A stretch of 64,000 bases of DNA from Paenisporosarcina macmurdoensis (GCF_042658845.1 NZ_JBHSRI010000007.1:124001-188000); one strand, 5' to 3'. Counted from the first letter of the stretch, positions 32,237 through 41,571 are shown. Numbers and translations: made by a program. The notes: a model not told the origin generated them from the sequence alone.

Positions 32237-33202
32237 ATGAAATTATTAGAATACGTTAACCTTGAAGTGGTTGGAAGTGTAAAAGGAAAAGATTTATTGA
32301 CTTGGTTTGATTATTCATCCACAGAAGTGAAGAAGTTGTTAGAACTAGCGGGTGCATTAAAGAGTTTAGCGAAAAGTGATGTACATCCTCCATTACTAGT
32401 TGGGAAAACGGTGGGTCTTATCTTTGAAAAGCACTCAACAAGAACGCGTATTTCATTTGAAGTAGGCGTGAATCAATTAGGTGGTCATGCAATCTATATG
32501 CATGCAAGAGATTTGCAAATCGGACGTGGAGAACCCGTTTCAGATACTGGAAAAGTCTTATCTGGATACTTAGACGGCATTATGATCCGTGCTAATTCTC
32601 ATAAAATGGTCGAGGAATTGGCTCATGCTGCAACCATTCCTGTCATTAACGGCTTAACCGATTTATTTCATCCATGTCAAGCCCTAGCAGATCTATTAAC
32701 GATTCATGAAATCAAAGGCTATTTACAAGGACAAAAGTTAGCCTATGTTGGAGATGGCAATAATGTTGCACATTCACTCATAATCGCTTGTGCTCATCTT
32801 GGAGTAAATGTATCAATCGCCTCGCCGCTTGGATTTGAAGTAGACAGTAGCATATTAGCGAAAGCACAAAAACTAGCTGTATTAAATGGATCAACAATTG
32901 AAACGACTATGAATCCAATTGAAGCAGTGGAAAATGCAGATGTTATATACACAGATGTCTGGACTAGTATGGGGCAAGAAGAAGAAACAGCCGCTCGACT
33001 ACAAGCATTTGAAGGGTATCAAATAAACGAAGAACTCGTTCAGCATGCAAAACCTGATTACTTATTTCTACATTGCTTGCCTGCACATCGTGAAGAAGAA
33101 GTAGCAACGTCCATTATTGACGGAACACACTCAGCGGTATTCCAACAAGCAGAAAATCGTTTACATGCACAAAAAGCCATTTTGGCATCTATCCTTTCCT
33201 AA
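32237..33202 (+). CDS. argF: ornithine carbamoyltransferase
   Basis: 321 residues. The carbamoyl-phosphate loop is 'KHSTRTRISFEVGVNQLGG', with 'HPCQALADLLTIHE' and the ornithine-site 'LHCLPAHREEE'. It makes citrulline from ornithine and carbamoyl phosphate in arginine synthesis. It stands alone with its own promoter and terminator, away from other arginine genes. A catabolic role (arcB) cannot be excluded, but no arc genes are next to it. GGGAGTGG lies 8 nt before the ATG. Insertion here, between the coat locus and sspI, is not part of the B. subtilis order. Confidence 0.93.
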   Translation: MKLLEYVNLEVVGSVKGKDLLTWFDYSSTEVKKLLELAGALKSLAKSDVHPPLLVGKTVGLIFEKHSTRTRISFEVGVNQLGGHAIYMHARDLQIGRGEPVSDTGKVLSGYLDGIMIRANSHKMVEELAHAATIPVINGLTDLFHPCQALADLLTIHEIKGYLQGQKLAYVGDGNNVAHSLIIACAHLGVNVSIASPLGFEVDSSILAKAQKLAVLNGSTIETTMNPIEAVENADVIYTDVWTSMGQEEETAARLQAFEGYQINEELVQHAKPDYLFLHCLPAHREEEVATSIIDGTHSAVFQQAENRLHAQKAILASILS

Positions 33203-33206
33203 TACA

Positions 33207-33241
33207 AAAAAGTTCCTGAGTAATCTCTCGGGAACTTTTTG
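33207..33241 (+). terminator. terminator after argF
   Basis: AAAAGTTCC pairs with GGGAACTTTT, with GAG/CTC inside and a T-run. Confidence 0.88.
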
Positions 33242-33262
33242 TTTGGAAATTTTTTGTTTAAA

Positions 33263-33324
33263 ATGTTAAGTATTATTTACATTATGTTAAGAATAGTATA
33301 CATTAAGAATATAATACTTAACAT
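33263..33324. promoter_or_regulatory. promoter with 14-bp inverted repeat, probable operator
   Basis: ATGTTAAGTATTAT (33263-33276) and ATAATACTTAACAT (33311-33324) are exact complements 34 nt apart. Between them TTAAGA (33287-33292) and TATAAT (33310-33315) form a 17-bp-spaced promoter. GTTAAGAAT/CATTAAGAAT repeats lie between. The layout suggests autoregulation by the XRE protein that starts at 33343. Confidence 0.65.
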
Positions 33325-33342
33325 GGAGGAGAGAAGAATAAT

Positions 33343-33552
33343 ATGCTCCATAACCGAGTTAAAGAACTGCGTGCACGGTTTGGATTTTCACAAGGGGAGT
33401 TAGCTGAACGAGTTGGTGTAACAAGGCAAACCATCGGATTCATCGAAAAAGGGGAGTTTTCACCATCAATTACATTGTCTTTAAAGATTGCGAGAGAGTT
33501 TGAAATAAAAGTAGATGAATTATTTTGGTTGGAAGGGGAGATATCAAAATGA
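33343..33552 (+). CDS. XRE-family transcriptional regulator
   Basis: 69 residues, almost entirely one helix-turn-helix domain ('LRARFGFSQGELAERVGVTRQTIGFIEKGEFSPSITLSLKIA', cited by its core RQTIGFIEKG). This size and sequence fit the YozG/YgzD-like small regulators that are often paired with a small membrane protein. It overlaps the next gene by ATGA. A 14-bp inverted repeat across its promoter is the likely operator. GGAGGAGAG lies about 9 nt before the ATG. Confidence 0.88.
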   Translation: MLHNRVKELRARFGFSQGELAERVGVTRQTIGFIEKGEFSPSITLSLKIAREFEIKVDELFWLEGEISK

Positions 33553-34049
33553 AAAAAGATATTCGAGTACAATACCCATTATACCAAATGGCGTTTATCG
33601 TATTGTTTGGTTTTATGGCATTTAGTATCATTGGAGTCTCTAAAGAATTCAATCATAACTCTGAAGGATTTAGTTATTCTTTAGAGTTTAATCAAATTGA
33701 GTCAATCTTCTTGCTTGGAGCGCTTTTCATTTCATCGATCGCTGGTCTTATATTCATACGAAAAATCTATAGTCATAATAAACAACATCCTGATCAAAAA
33801 CTATCAATGTGGCAAATTAAACCCATAGAATTTTTAGAACAAGACGAGGGAATGACGCACATCACTAGAAGAGCAGCCCAAAAAGTATATACCTTTTTCG
33901 TCTGGGCTCTCCCTTTCTTTGCAGGTATTTATATGGTTTTTGAACTGCCAAGATTTTGGGTGATTATCGGGATTTTATTTTTAGCATTAATGCAGTACTT
34001 AATTTACTACTTAGAAATCAGGAAACATCTTAGAGAGGATGAGGAGTAA
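33549..34049 (+). CDS. four-helix membrane protein, partner of XRE regulator
   Basis: 166 residues from ATG 33549, overlapping the regulator stop by 4 nt; GGAAGGGGAG is about 9 nt upstream. Hydrophobic helices lie at about 12-30, 55-74, 112-131 and 135-153, and a charged C-terminus ends in 'RKHLREDEE'. Such XRE/membrane pairs are common in Bacillales, but the membrane partner's role is unknown. The next gene begins one base after its stop, so three genes form one operon. Confidence 0.72.
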   Translation: MKKDIRVQYPLYQMAFIVLFGFMAFSIIGVSKEFNHNSEGFSYSLEFNQIESIFLLGALFISSIAGLIFIRKIYSHNKQHPDQKLSMWQIKPIEFLEQDEGMTHITRRAAQKVYTFFVWALPFFAGIYMVFELPRFWVIIGILFLALMQYLIYYLEIRKHLREDEE

Positions 34050-34496
34050 ATGTGGGAATATTTTTTAGTGTTTTTAGGGGCGGCTATTCCATGGCTTGAA
34101 ATGGCATTAGTCATTCCACTTGGTATCATTAGAGGTTTAAATCCATTTTGGGTTGTAATAGTGGGATTTGTTGGAAATATGGTCACCGTAATGGCTTTAA
34201 TCATTGGATACGATCGTTTTAATTTATGGCTTTCAAAGAGAAGAGAAGGCAAAGAACAAAAAGAATCCAAACGTAGCGATCGTGCGAAGAAGATATGGAA
34301 TAAATATGGACTTCCTGGCATGCTGTTGCTTGGACCCGTCTTAATTGGGACACATATTGCTGCGTTCATAGGTATGACGCTAGGTGCAAGCAAAAGACAG
34401 ACGACTATTTGGTCGGTAATCAGCATTGCCTTGTGGGCATTGGTATTCGGTATTTTAACGTCACTTGGTTTTGATTTCTTTGTGCGTGATATATAA
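34050..34496 (+). CDS. small multidrug-export-like membrane protein
   Basis: 148 residues with about four membrane helices and a basic loop ('SKRREGKEQKESKRSDRAKKIWNKYG', cited by SKRREGKEQKESKRS). The start 'FLGAAIPWLEMALVIPLGIIRGLNPFW' and 'GLPGMLLLGPVLIGTHIAAFIGMTLG' resemble the Sm_multidrug_ex family (COG2426). The name of that family is not backed by firm function. It begins directly after the preceding stop, with GAGGAG 6-7 nt before the ATG. It ends the operon. Confidence 0.75.
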   Translation: MWEYFLVFLGAAIPWLEMALVIPLGIIRGLNPFWVVIVGFVGNMVTVMALIIGYDRFNLWLSKRREGKEQKESKRSDRAKKIWNKYGLPGMLLLGPVLIGTHIAAFIGMTLGASKRQTTIWSVISIALWALVFGILTSLGFDFFVRDI

Positions 34497-34500
34497 AAGG

Positions 34501-34533
34501 AAAAAAGTCTCCGTTGCAAACGGAGACTTTTCC
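34501..34533. terminator. bidirectional terminator
   Basis: GTCTCCGTT / AACGGAGAC around GCA, with A's before and T's after. It serves the export-like gene on the plus strand and sspI on the minus strand, which end on either side. Confidence 0.9.
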
Positions 34534-34742
34534 TATCCTTGAAATGATTGTTCTAAGTGTTTCAATACTGATTCTTTTTCCGGTTCTGGCGCGGTTTGCC
34601 ACCATTTTTCAAAAAATACACCAAGCCCAGGTAGTAAGTGTTCTTCTCCACGTTTAATTGCATCTTCAACGACGTCACGGATTTGTGAAGCGTCGTTTCC
34701 AATCATGTTAGCCGTTATTGCATCTCGAATTTGAAAGTCCAT
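34533..34742 (-). CDS. sspI: small acid-soluble spore protein SspI
   Basis: 69 residues. 'MDFQIRDAITANMIGNDASQI', 'VVEDAIKRGEEHLLPGLGVFFEKWWQ' and 'KESVLKHLEQSFQG' follow SspI of Bacillus; 'GEEHLLPGLGVFFE' is the hallmark. It is made in the forespore, and a sigma-G promoter is expected though I did not identify one. Divergent from the rRNA methylase gene, as in B. subtilis. GAGGCGAG precedes the ATG. It is direct evidence that the organism forms endospores. Confidence 0.93.
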   Translation of the reverse strand: MDFQIRDAITANMIGNDASQIRDVVEDAIKRGEEHLLPGLGVFFEKWWQTAPEPEKESVLKHLEQSFQG

Positions 34743-34834
34743 AATCTCGCCTCCTCACACATCATTTTGTCCGCTCCCCTCGCCACTTATACATGAATTT
34801 GTTACACTTAAAGAAAAAGGTGGTACAAATACAA

Positions 34835-35605
34835 ATGAAACGCATTGAATCCTCATCAAACGCACAAGTGAAACATTGGAAAAAGCTTGTAACAATAAGA
34901 AAAGACCGTGACAAATCAGGAGAATTTTTAGTTGAAGGCATCCATTTAGTTGAAGAAGCTTTGAAGCAACCCTCATCAGTTCTAACACTTATAGTTAGAG
35001 AAGGAATGAAGATTCCAACTAACTGGAACCTTGAAGGCATTACTATGGCAGAAATAACGATGGAAATTGCAAAAGAAATTGCAGAAACTGAATATTCACA
35101 AGGCATTTATGCACATTGTGTTCAACCTACGTCTACTCAAGAAGAGCAACAAAATTGGACGCGAATCTTGATGATCGATGCAGTTCAAGATCCAGGCAAC
35201 GTTGGAACAATGATCCGTACTGCAGATGCAGCTGGTATAGATGCAGTTATATTAGGAAAAGGCACAGCAGATGCTTATAATCCGAAAACTGTGCGTTCTG
35301 CTCAAGGTTCCCACTTTCATATCCCCATCTTAAAAGGTGATTTATCTGATTGGCTTCGAGCTTTCAAAAGTCAAAAAATACCAGTTTATGGCACATCTTT
35401 AAATGACTCGGTGACATATAATCATGTAGAACCTCAGTCGCGATTTGCTTTAATTATGGGCAATGAAGGCAGTGGATTGTCACAAGAACTTCTTGTGAAA
35501 ACAGATATGAATTTAAAAATCCCATTATTAGGACAAGCTGAATCATTAAACGTCGCTGTCGCTACGGGAATTCTTCTTTATACATTAATTCCAATGGAAA
35601 AATGA
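34835..35605 (+). CDS. ysgA: 23S rRNA 2'-O-methyltransferase, SpoU family (YsgA/RlmP)
   Basis: 256 residues. An N-terminal substrate-binding domain ('IESSSNAQVKHWKKLVTIRKDR') precedes the SPOUT methylase domain with its knotted motifs 'VQDPGNVGTMIRTADAAG', 'LIMGNEGSGLS' and 'IPLLGQAESLNVAVATGILLYT'. It transfers methyl from SAM to a ribose in 23S rRNA; the B. subtilis homologue is reported as RlmP (from memory). I chose ATG 34835; AAAGGTGG lies about 12 nt upstream, which is long, so a GTG at 34820 is an alternative. It stands before pheST, as in B. subtilis. Confidence 0.88.
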   Translation: MKRIESSSNAQVKHWKKLVTIRKDRDKSGEFLVEGIHLVEEALKQPSSVLTLIVREGMKIPTNWNLEGITMAEITMEIAKEIAETEYSQGIYAHCVQPTSTQEEQQNWTRILMIDAVQDPGNVGTMIRTADAAGIDAVILGKGTADAYNPKTVRSAQGSHFHIPILKGDLSDWLRAFKSQKIPVYGTSLNDSVTYNHVEPQSRFALIMGNEGSGLSQELLVKTDMNLKIPLLGQAESLNVAVATGILLYTLIPMEK

Positions 35606-35608
35606 ATC

Positions 35609-35637
35609 TTGATGAAAAATTAAATTCCGCGTATAAT
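35609..35637 (+). promoter_or_regulatory. pheS promoter
   Basis: TTGATG (35609-35614), 17 bp, TATAAT (35632-35637). Confidence 0.8.
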
Positions 35638-35644
35638 AGATAGT

Positions 35645-35913
35645 AATTTGATACGTTAAAAGCTGTGACCGGGAAGAGTACATGAACTCCTTTTATGTAG
35701 GAAGTTTGCACCCAGACTGAAAGTGCAAATATAGAAGGTTCATCGAAGTTCACCCCGCGAGTTGCCATCAGGACCAGCGATTGCTGTAAAGATGTGCCGG
35801 TGAAGAGCCGTTAATTCAATGAAGTGATTACGTCTGGAAACTCAGCGTAGTAATCAGGGTGGTACCGCGAAATAGTTCCTCGTCCCTTTTTCAGGGGCGG
35901 GGTTTTTTATTTT
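35645..35913 (+). ncRNA. T-box leader of pheST
   Basis: The T-box core AGGGTGGTACCGCG is near 35856-35869 and is followed by a terminator (CCTCGTCCC / GGGGCGGGG, T-run). The specifier TTC (Phe) at 35739-35741 lies in GAAGGTTCATCG. Uncharged tRNA-Phe should favour antitermination. Confidence 0.93.
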
Positions 35914-35933
35914 TTTAGAGGGAGGATTTACAA

Positions 35934-36971
35934 ATGCAAGCACAATTACAACAATTGAAACAAGAAGCGATTGGCAAAATAGAAGCCGCTTCAAGTGTGA
36001 AAGAACTACAAGATGTTCGAGTAGCCTATTTAGGGAAAAAAGGCCCGATTACAGATTTGTTAAAAGGCATGGGGAAACTTCCTGCTGAAGAGCGTCCTAA
36101 AATGGGGGCACTTGTAAACGTAGTTCGTGAAGAAGTAACGTCCGTTTTGGATGAGCGCTTAGTGTTATTAGAAGACGCGGCTATTCAACAACAACTTGAA
36201 AATGAATCGATTGATGTGACATTACCAGGTCGTCCAGCAAAAACTGGAAATCATCATCCTTTAACACGAGTAGTAGAAGAAATTGAAGATTTATTTATCA
36301 GCATGGGATATGAAGTTGCTGAAGGTCCTGAAGTAGAAAAGGATTACTATAACTTTGAAGCATTGAACTTGCCAAAAGGACATCCTGCGCGTGATATGCA
36401 AGATTCATTCTACATTTCTGAAGATATCTTGCTTCGTACACATACATCTCCAGTTCAAGCTCGCACGATGGAGGCAAATGGTGGAGAACCGATTAAGATT
36501 ATTTGTCCAGGTAAAGTGTATCGCCGTGATAGCGATGACGCGACGCATTCACACCAGTTCACTCAAATCGAAGGTCTTGTTATTGGCGAGAATATTCGTA
36601 TGAGTGATTTAAAAGGAACATTATCTGTATTTGCGAAGAAAATGTTTGGCGATGATCGCGAAATTCGCTTGCGTCCAAGTTTCTTCCCATTCACAGAGCC
36701 TTCTGTTGAAATGGATATTTCATGTTTCAAATGTGGAGGTAGTGGCTGCAACGTTTGTAAAAAAACAGGGTGGCTTGAAATTTTAGGTGCTGGTATGGTA
36801 CATCCGAATGTATTAGAAATGGCAGGATATGATTCGAAACGACTGTCAGGATTTGCATTTGGAATGGGACCAGAACGTATTGCGATGTTGAAATATGGAG
36901 TGGAAGACATTCGTCATTTTTATACGAATGACGTGCGATTCATTTCGCAATTTCACCGGACTGAAGTGTAA
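35934..36971 (+). CDS. pheS: phenylalanyl-tRNA synthetase alpha subunit
   Basis: 345 residues. An N-terminal coiled coil (about 1-85) binds tRNA. The class II core has 'FYISEDILLRTHTSPVQART' and 'FAFGMGPERIAMLKYG' (motif 3). A Cys cluster 'CFKCGGSGCNVCKKTGW' sits near 265. It charges tRNA-Phe as an alpha2-beta2 tetramer with PheT. GAGGGAGG lies 9 nt before the ATG. pheT follows 12 nt later. A T-box leader controls both. Confidence 0.97.
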   Translation: MQAQLQQLKQEAIGKIEAASSVKELQDVRVAYLGKKGPITDLLKGMGKLPAEERPKMGALVNVVREEVTSVLDERLVLLEDAAIQQQLENESIDVTLPGRPAKTGNHHPLTRVVEEIEDLFISMGYEVAEGPEVEKDYYNFEALNLPKGHPARDMQDSFYISEDILLRTHTSPVQARTMEANGGEPIKIICPGKVYRRDSDDATHSHQFTQIEGLVIGENIRMSDLKGTLSVFAKKMFGDDREIRLRPSFFPFTEPSVEMDISCFKCGGSGCNVCKKTGWLEILGAGMVHPNVLEMAGYDSKRLSGFAFGMGPERIAMLKYGVEDIRHFYTNDVRFISQFHRTEV

Positions 36972-36983
36972 GGAGGAGATCAC

Positions 36984-39395
36984 ATGTTAGTTTCAACTAA
37001 ATGGTTAGCTGATTATATAGATATAAATGGGGTAGATCCAGCAGAACTTGCAGAAAAAATTACGCGTTCTGGGATTGAAGTAGACGCAGTTATCGATCGT
37101 TCTCATGGCATGACAAACATAGTAGTCGGAAATGTTTTAGAATGCGAAAAACATCCCGAAGCAGATAAATTATCTATTTGCCAAGTTGATGTTGGGGAAG
37201 AAGTTACACAAATTATTTGTGGCGCTCCAAACATAGCAAAAGGTCAAAAAGTAATTGTTGCACGTCCAGGTGCAGTATTACCTGGTGGAATCAAAATTAA
37301 AAAAGCAAAGCTTCGCGGAGAAGAATCAAACGGCATGATTTGCTCACTTCAAGAACTTGCTATTGAAGGCAAGCTTGTACCTAAAGCATATGCAGAAGGA
37401 ATTTACGTGTTACCTGCTGATACTCTAGCTGGGACAGATGCACTTGAAATTCTTGGTTTACATGATATTGTGCTCGAACTTGGTTTAACACCAAACAGAG
37501 CAGATGCTATGAGTATGTTAGGCGTAGCATATGAGGTTGGTGCCATTCTTTCGGAAGATATGAAGTACCCTGAGATTAGCTATTCGACATCAACTGAAGA
37601 AGCTGCAAATGTCTTAAAACTTCGTGTAGAAGACATGGATGCAAACCCTCTGTATATCGCAAAAGTCGTGAAAAATGTAAAAATCGGTGAATCTCCATTA
37701 TGGTTGCAGCAACGTTTGATGGCTGCAGGCGTTCGTCCACATAATAACGTTGTGGATGTAACGAACTATGTATTAATGGAATATGGTCAACCGCTTCATG
37801 CATTTGATTATGATCGTTTGCAAACGGGAGAAATCGTAGTGCGCGCTGCTCGTCAAGGTGAAAAAATTACGACGTTAGATACACAAGAACGTGAATTAGC
37901 GTCACATCAATTAGTCATTACAAATGGTCAAGAAGCAGTAGCCATTGCTGGAGTTATGGGTGGATCGAATTCTGAAGTTCATGAAGGCACGACAACTGTC
38001 GTTATTGAGTCAGCATACTTCAAGCCCGCTTCTGTTCGCCAGACGTCAAAAGATCACAATCTGCGCAGTGATGCGAGCTCTCGCTTTGAAAAAGGTGTGG
38101 ATCCGAACCGCGTAGAAGCAGCTGCAGAACGTGCTGCTCAACTAATTGCACAACTTGCTGGAGGAGAAATTCTTAAAGGCAGTGTGAAAGTAGATGAACT
38201 AGATAAATCTCAAAAAGAAGTGGTTGTATCTCCAGATTTCATTAATAATCGTTTAGGAATGAAAATTCCTTTAGAAGATATGACGTCTATATTAAGTCGT
38301 ATAAAATTCGATTTCGAAGCGGCTAATGGTTTGCTTTACATCAAAGCACCGACACGTCGTCAAGATATTCAAATTGAAGAAGACATCGTAGAAGAAATTG
38401 CTCGTATATATGGGTACGACGAAATTCCATTAACACTACCTGAAGGAGAATCAACTCCAGGCGGCTTAACTCCTTATCAAGCACAACGACGAATTGTTCG
38501 TAACTACTTGGAAGGTGCTGGATTGCAACAAGCGATTACGTATTCGTTAACATCAAAAGAACTGGCGCAGAGCTTTGCCCTTGAAACTGCACCTGTAACA
38601 GAATTATTGATGCCGATGAGTGAAGATCGTAGCACATTACGTCAATCGTTAATTCCACATTTACTTGAAGCTGCGACCTATAACGTTGCGCGTAAAGCAG
38701 ATGCTGTAACGATGTTCGAAACCGGTTCCGTGTTCTTAGGAGAAACGTCAGAAGGACTTCCTCATGAAGAAGAACATGTTGCTGCAGTTATGACAGGTAA
38801 ATGGCTTGATCATAGTTGGCAAGGCGAACGCAAATCAGTCGATTTCTTTGTGTTAAAAGGAATCATTGAAGGCTTATTTGCGAAAATCGGATTAGACAAA
38901 CATGTGTCATTTGAGCAAGCGCAAATGGACGGTCTACACCCTGGTAGAACAGCGACCATTAAACTTGCCGATAAAATGATTGGACTTGTTGGCCAATTGC
39001 ACCCAACAGAACAAAAGAAACGTGATTTAAAAGAAACCTATGTAATGGAACTGAACATGGCGAAACTATTAACTTTCTCCTTAGAACCATTATTGTACAC
39101 ACCAGTACCACGTTTCCCATCTATCTCACGCGATATTGCGTTAGTTGTGGAACGAGCGAAAGCAGCTGGTGAATTAGAACAAATCATTCGCAGTGCGGGT
39201 GGTAAGTTATTGAAAGATGTACGTGTCTTTGATTTATACGAAGGCGAGAAAATGGAACTAGGTCAAAAATCGGTCGCATTCTCTCTAACGTACGAAGATC
39301 CAGAACGTACATTAACAGATGAAGAAGTCGTGAAAGCTCATTCAAAAGTGTTAAAAGCTCTTGAAACAGAAGGTAACGCACAACTTCGAGGATAA
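36984..39395 (+). CDS. pheT: phenylalanyl-tRNA synthetase beta subunit
   Basis: 803 residues, full length. From the N-terminus: tRNA-binding EMAP-like domain (about 40-150, 'GNVLECEKHPEADKLSICQVDVG'), B3/B4 editing domain (about 210-385), B5 domain (about 405-475), catalytic-like core, and the C-terminal anticodon-binding FDX-ACB domain ('PRFPSISRDIALVVE...FDLYEGEKM'). It edits misacylated Tyr-tRNA-Phe and completes the tetramer. AAGGAGGAG lies 7 nt before the ATG. A strong terminator ends the operon. In B. subtilis rnhC follows directly; here a 4-kb accessory stretch lies between. Confidence 0.97.
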   Translation: MLVSTKWLADYIDINGVDPAELAEKITRSGIEVDAVIDRSHGMTNIVVGNVLECEKHPEADKLSICQVDVGEEVTQIICGAPNIAKGQKVIVARPGAVLPGGIKIKKAKLRGEESNGMICSLQELAIEGKLVPKAYAEGIYVLPADTLAGTDALEILGLHDIVLELGLTPNRADAMSMLGVAYEVGAILSEDMKYPEISYSTSTEEAANVLKLRVEDMDANPLYIAKVVKNVKIGESPLWLQQRLMAAGVRPHNNVVDVTNYVLMEYGQPLHAFDYDRLQTGEIVVRAARQGEKITTLDTQERELASHQLVITNGQEAVAIAGVMGGSNSEVHEGTTTVVIESAYFKPASVRQTSKDHNLRSDASSRFEKGVDPNRVEAAAERAAQLIAQLAGGEILKGSVKVDELDKSQKEVVVSPDFINNRLGMKIPLEDMTSILSRIKFDFEAANGLLYIKAPTRRQDIQIEEDIVEEIARIYGYDEIPLTLPEGESTPGGLTPYQAQRRIVRNYLEGAGLQQAITYSLTSKELAQSFALETAPVTELLMPMSEDRSTLRQSLIPHLLEAATYNVARKADAVTMFETGSVFLGETSEGLPHEEEHVAAVMTGKWLDHSWQGERKSVDFFVLKGIIEGLFAKIGLDKHVSFEQAQMDGLHPGRTATIKLADKMIGLVGQLHPTEQKKRDLKETYVMELNMAKLLTFSLEPLLYTPVPRFPSISRDIALVVERAKAAGELEQIIRSAGGKLLKDVRVFDLYEGEKMELGQKSVAFSLTYEDPERTLTDEEVVKAHSKVLKALETEGNAQLRG

Positions 39396-39405
39396 ATATA
39401 GAAGA

Positions 39406-39456
39406 AGAGGTAGATTCAAAAGTGGTTATCACTTGAGAATCTACCTCTTTTTTTAG
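39406..39456 (+). terminator. terminator after pheT
   Basis: AAGAGGTAGATTC (39406-39418) and GAATCTACCTCTT (39438-39450), 13 bp, with AAGTG/CACTT further inside and a T-run. From 39457 to 39695 no gene is visible; a fragment near 39533-39559 loosely recalls the edge of the GC-rich repeat described at 43246. Confidence 0.92.
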
Positions 39457-39695
39457 TTCACAGATAAGAAAGTTCTGATGGCATGAACTCAGTGTTCCTA
39501 GTATTTTAAAGAATAGGCTATGGTAACCTGTTCCGTTGATTTCCGTTATAGCTCACTACCATATTTCGAAGCTAGCGCAGCGATGCAGACTATTTGCTTT
39601 AAAGATTGCAATGCAAAAAATTGGAGTCAAAAATACAAAGAAGAAGCAAATTTGCAAATCAAAATAATACTAATTCTCTAAATCGTAATCGTCTT

Positions 39696-40454
39696 TTACA
39701 AATTGAGACTATTTTTTATAAATTTTAGTTCCTCTTCTGTACAATTCTTCTCACCATATCGAACTTTTTCATATATAGGAATAATTTCTAATGGACCTTT
39801 AATTCTCTCAAACCATTCATTAATCGTTTCAGCCTCTTTTTTGATGTTTTTTCCAACTAATCTAGCTTCCCACTCCTGTAACAATTTTCGAATTTCATGT
39901 TTTGGGATTGATGCTTCTACACTTTTCTCCTTAGTAAAAAATGGAGTTATTTCAGTTCCAACTTTATTTTTTAGTTGGGCTAGTTTTTTGGGGTCTACCT
40001 CAACCTCATATTGGTTATTGCTTCTTCCATTGTTTTTCTTTTTGTAACGCTTTCTTAGAAGATATATGGTGATGAATAATAATATGACCAAAAGTGAATA
40101 AAAGACAGCAACTTTTAAATAAGTTCTTTGAGTTGTATCTTCAGATGGCAATAATTTTTCTCTGAAATTTAAAACGGGTAAAACCTCATCACTACCCTTT
40201 TTTTCTTCTGCAAATTTCAGTTTTACAGTTGGCGGTTTTGTAAGCCATTCTACTAAATTATTACTCTTTTTATCTTCTTGAATTTTCTTTTCTTCAGTGG
40301 GAAGTTTTATAAAATCTTCGAATAACTCATTATTATCATCACTAAATGTGGACTTTATTTGTTTAGATACAGAAAGGGAGGTAAGCGCTAGCAAACTGCT
40401 GAGAACTAAACCGACTATTAAAAAAAGGGATATAATAAGCAATTTCTTTTTCAT
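39696..40454 (-). CDS. membrane protein with DUF4129-like C-terminus
   Basis: 252 residues. An N-terminal membrane helix (about 4-26), an outside charged linker of about 90 residues, a second helix (about 115-134) and a cytoplasmic tail. The tail end ('EAETINEWFERIKGP...PIYEKVRYGEKNCTEEEL') fits the DUF4129 pattern that ends many MoxR operon membrane proteins. The gene is 13 nt behind the DUF58 gene. It is A/T-richer than its surroundings. I see no transglutaminase-like core, which often accompanies this operon. Function unknown. Confidence 0.65.
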   Translation of the reverse strand: MKKKLLIISLFLIVGLVLSSLLALTSLSVSKQIKSTFSDDNNELFEDFIKLPTEEKKIQEDKKSNNLVEWLTKPPTVKLKFAEEKKGSDEVLPVLNFREKLLPSEDTTQRTYLKVAVFYSLLVILLFITIYLLRKRYKKKNNGRSNNQYEVEVDPKKLAQLKNKVGTEITPFFTKEKSVEASIPKHEIRKLLQEWEARLVGKNIKKEAETINEWFERIKGPLEIIPIYEKVRYGEKNCTEEELKFIKNSLNL

Positions 40455-40467
40455 TTAGATCCCCCAT

Positions 40468-41571
40468 TTATTGTTTTATTTGCACCCAATCTTTGAAAAG
40501 GGTCGGGTCAGGAGGCGACCCGATTATAAGAGCCAAAGAATTTCTATCCTTTAACCTAAATACATAATTATAAAAGCTCTTAGAAGATAAAAAGACTCCT
40601 TTTGTCTCGATTAACGTGACGGTTTCAATCATTTTTTTTAGTTGCGATCTACTAGAATGACTATCAACTTTAAGAACTCCATCTTTTAATGTAGTGTAAT
40701 TCACCAACAATTCTACCTTACATCCTTCCTTGGAAAGGACGTTATAAGCTGATACTGCGTATTCAATAAGTTCTTCCATATCATGACGCAATTGAAAACT
40801 TAAACTCCCCACGATATTTAAAAAGATCGAGTACTCGTTGCCATTTACTTTTTCATATTTTTTTGCGACTATTTTGCTTTCCTTTGCGGTAGCTAACCAA
40901 TGAATATGGCGGAAACTTTCATTCTCATAGTTTTTGGTCCCCATAATTTTGGTTTCATCCATATAAAAGGAGTGGTTCGTCATCCTATTTCCGTAAATAA
41001 TTGATTTTAATTTAATCTCATTTATCTTTAGAATTCTTGGTAGAACGATGAATGTAGGAAGGGAGTTTCTAGAATAGACTAATCGAAAGGCTTGTAAATG
41101 GAAGGGATCCTTAAGAAATATTTCGAAATTCGACCAGTTATGATGTCCACGACTTTTACCTTTAATAAGAACCTTGACCACTTTTTTCGAATTAGGAAGC
41201 ACATCCACTATAATCTTTTCCATACTACTCTCTACGTTCTCCGAATTGAGAAAGACAATATTCTTATCATTCTCACTCTCAATTCGAATCTCTAAGTTGA
41301 AAAGAGGGAGGTGAGAGTCGTTTGATATCTCAATAAAACACTCTTCTAAGTCATCAACACTTGAAGAGAGACTATACTTTTTAAATTTCCAGGAAACCTT
41401 ACTTTGCACAGTTTTAAGATACACATAGGATAACAAGACCAAACTAAAAAAGAAGGCAAGGAGAACCACAATTATATAACTTTCCAGAAAATTAAATACC
41501 AAAAAAAGCACTGACAATAAACTTAAGGTAATGGGCGATGAGAAAATGGTCTTTTCTTTTGCTACGATCAT
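40468..41571 (-). CDS. DUF58 family protein
   Basis: 367 residues. Two membrane helices lie within the first ~50 residues. The DUF58 signature region 'GTKNYENESFRHIHWLATAKESKIVAKKYEK' (about 205-235, core RHIHWLATAKE) is present; the usual Gly-Asp before Arg is Glu-Ser here. The C-terminal part is a von Willebrand A-like fold. DUF58 proteins work with MoxR ATPases, with a proposed role in assembly of membrane or metal-centre complexes. The start overlaps the MoxR stop by 4 nt. Confidence 0.82.
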   Translation of the reverse strand: MIVAKEKTIFSSPITLSLLSVLFLVFNFLESYIIVVLLAFFFSLVLLSYVYLKTVQSKVSWKFKKYSLSSSVDDLEECFIEISNDSHLPLFNLEIRIESENDKNIVFLNSENVESSMEKIIVDVLPNSKKVVKVLIKGKSRGHHNWSNFEIFLKDPFHLQAFRLVYSRNSLPTFIVLPRILKINEIKLKSIIYGNRMTNHSFYMDETKIMGTKNYENESFRHIHWLATAKESKIVAKKYEKVNGNEYSIFLNIVGSLSFQLRHDMEELIEYAVSAYNVLSKEGCKVELLVNYTTLKDGVLKVDSHSSRSQLKKMIETVTLIETKGVFLSSKSFYNYVFRLKDRNSLALIIGSPPDPTLFKDWVQIKQ

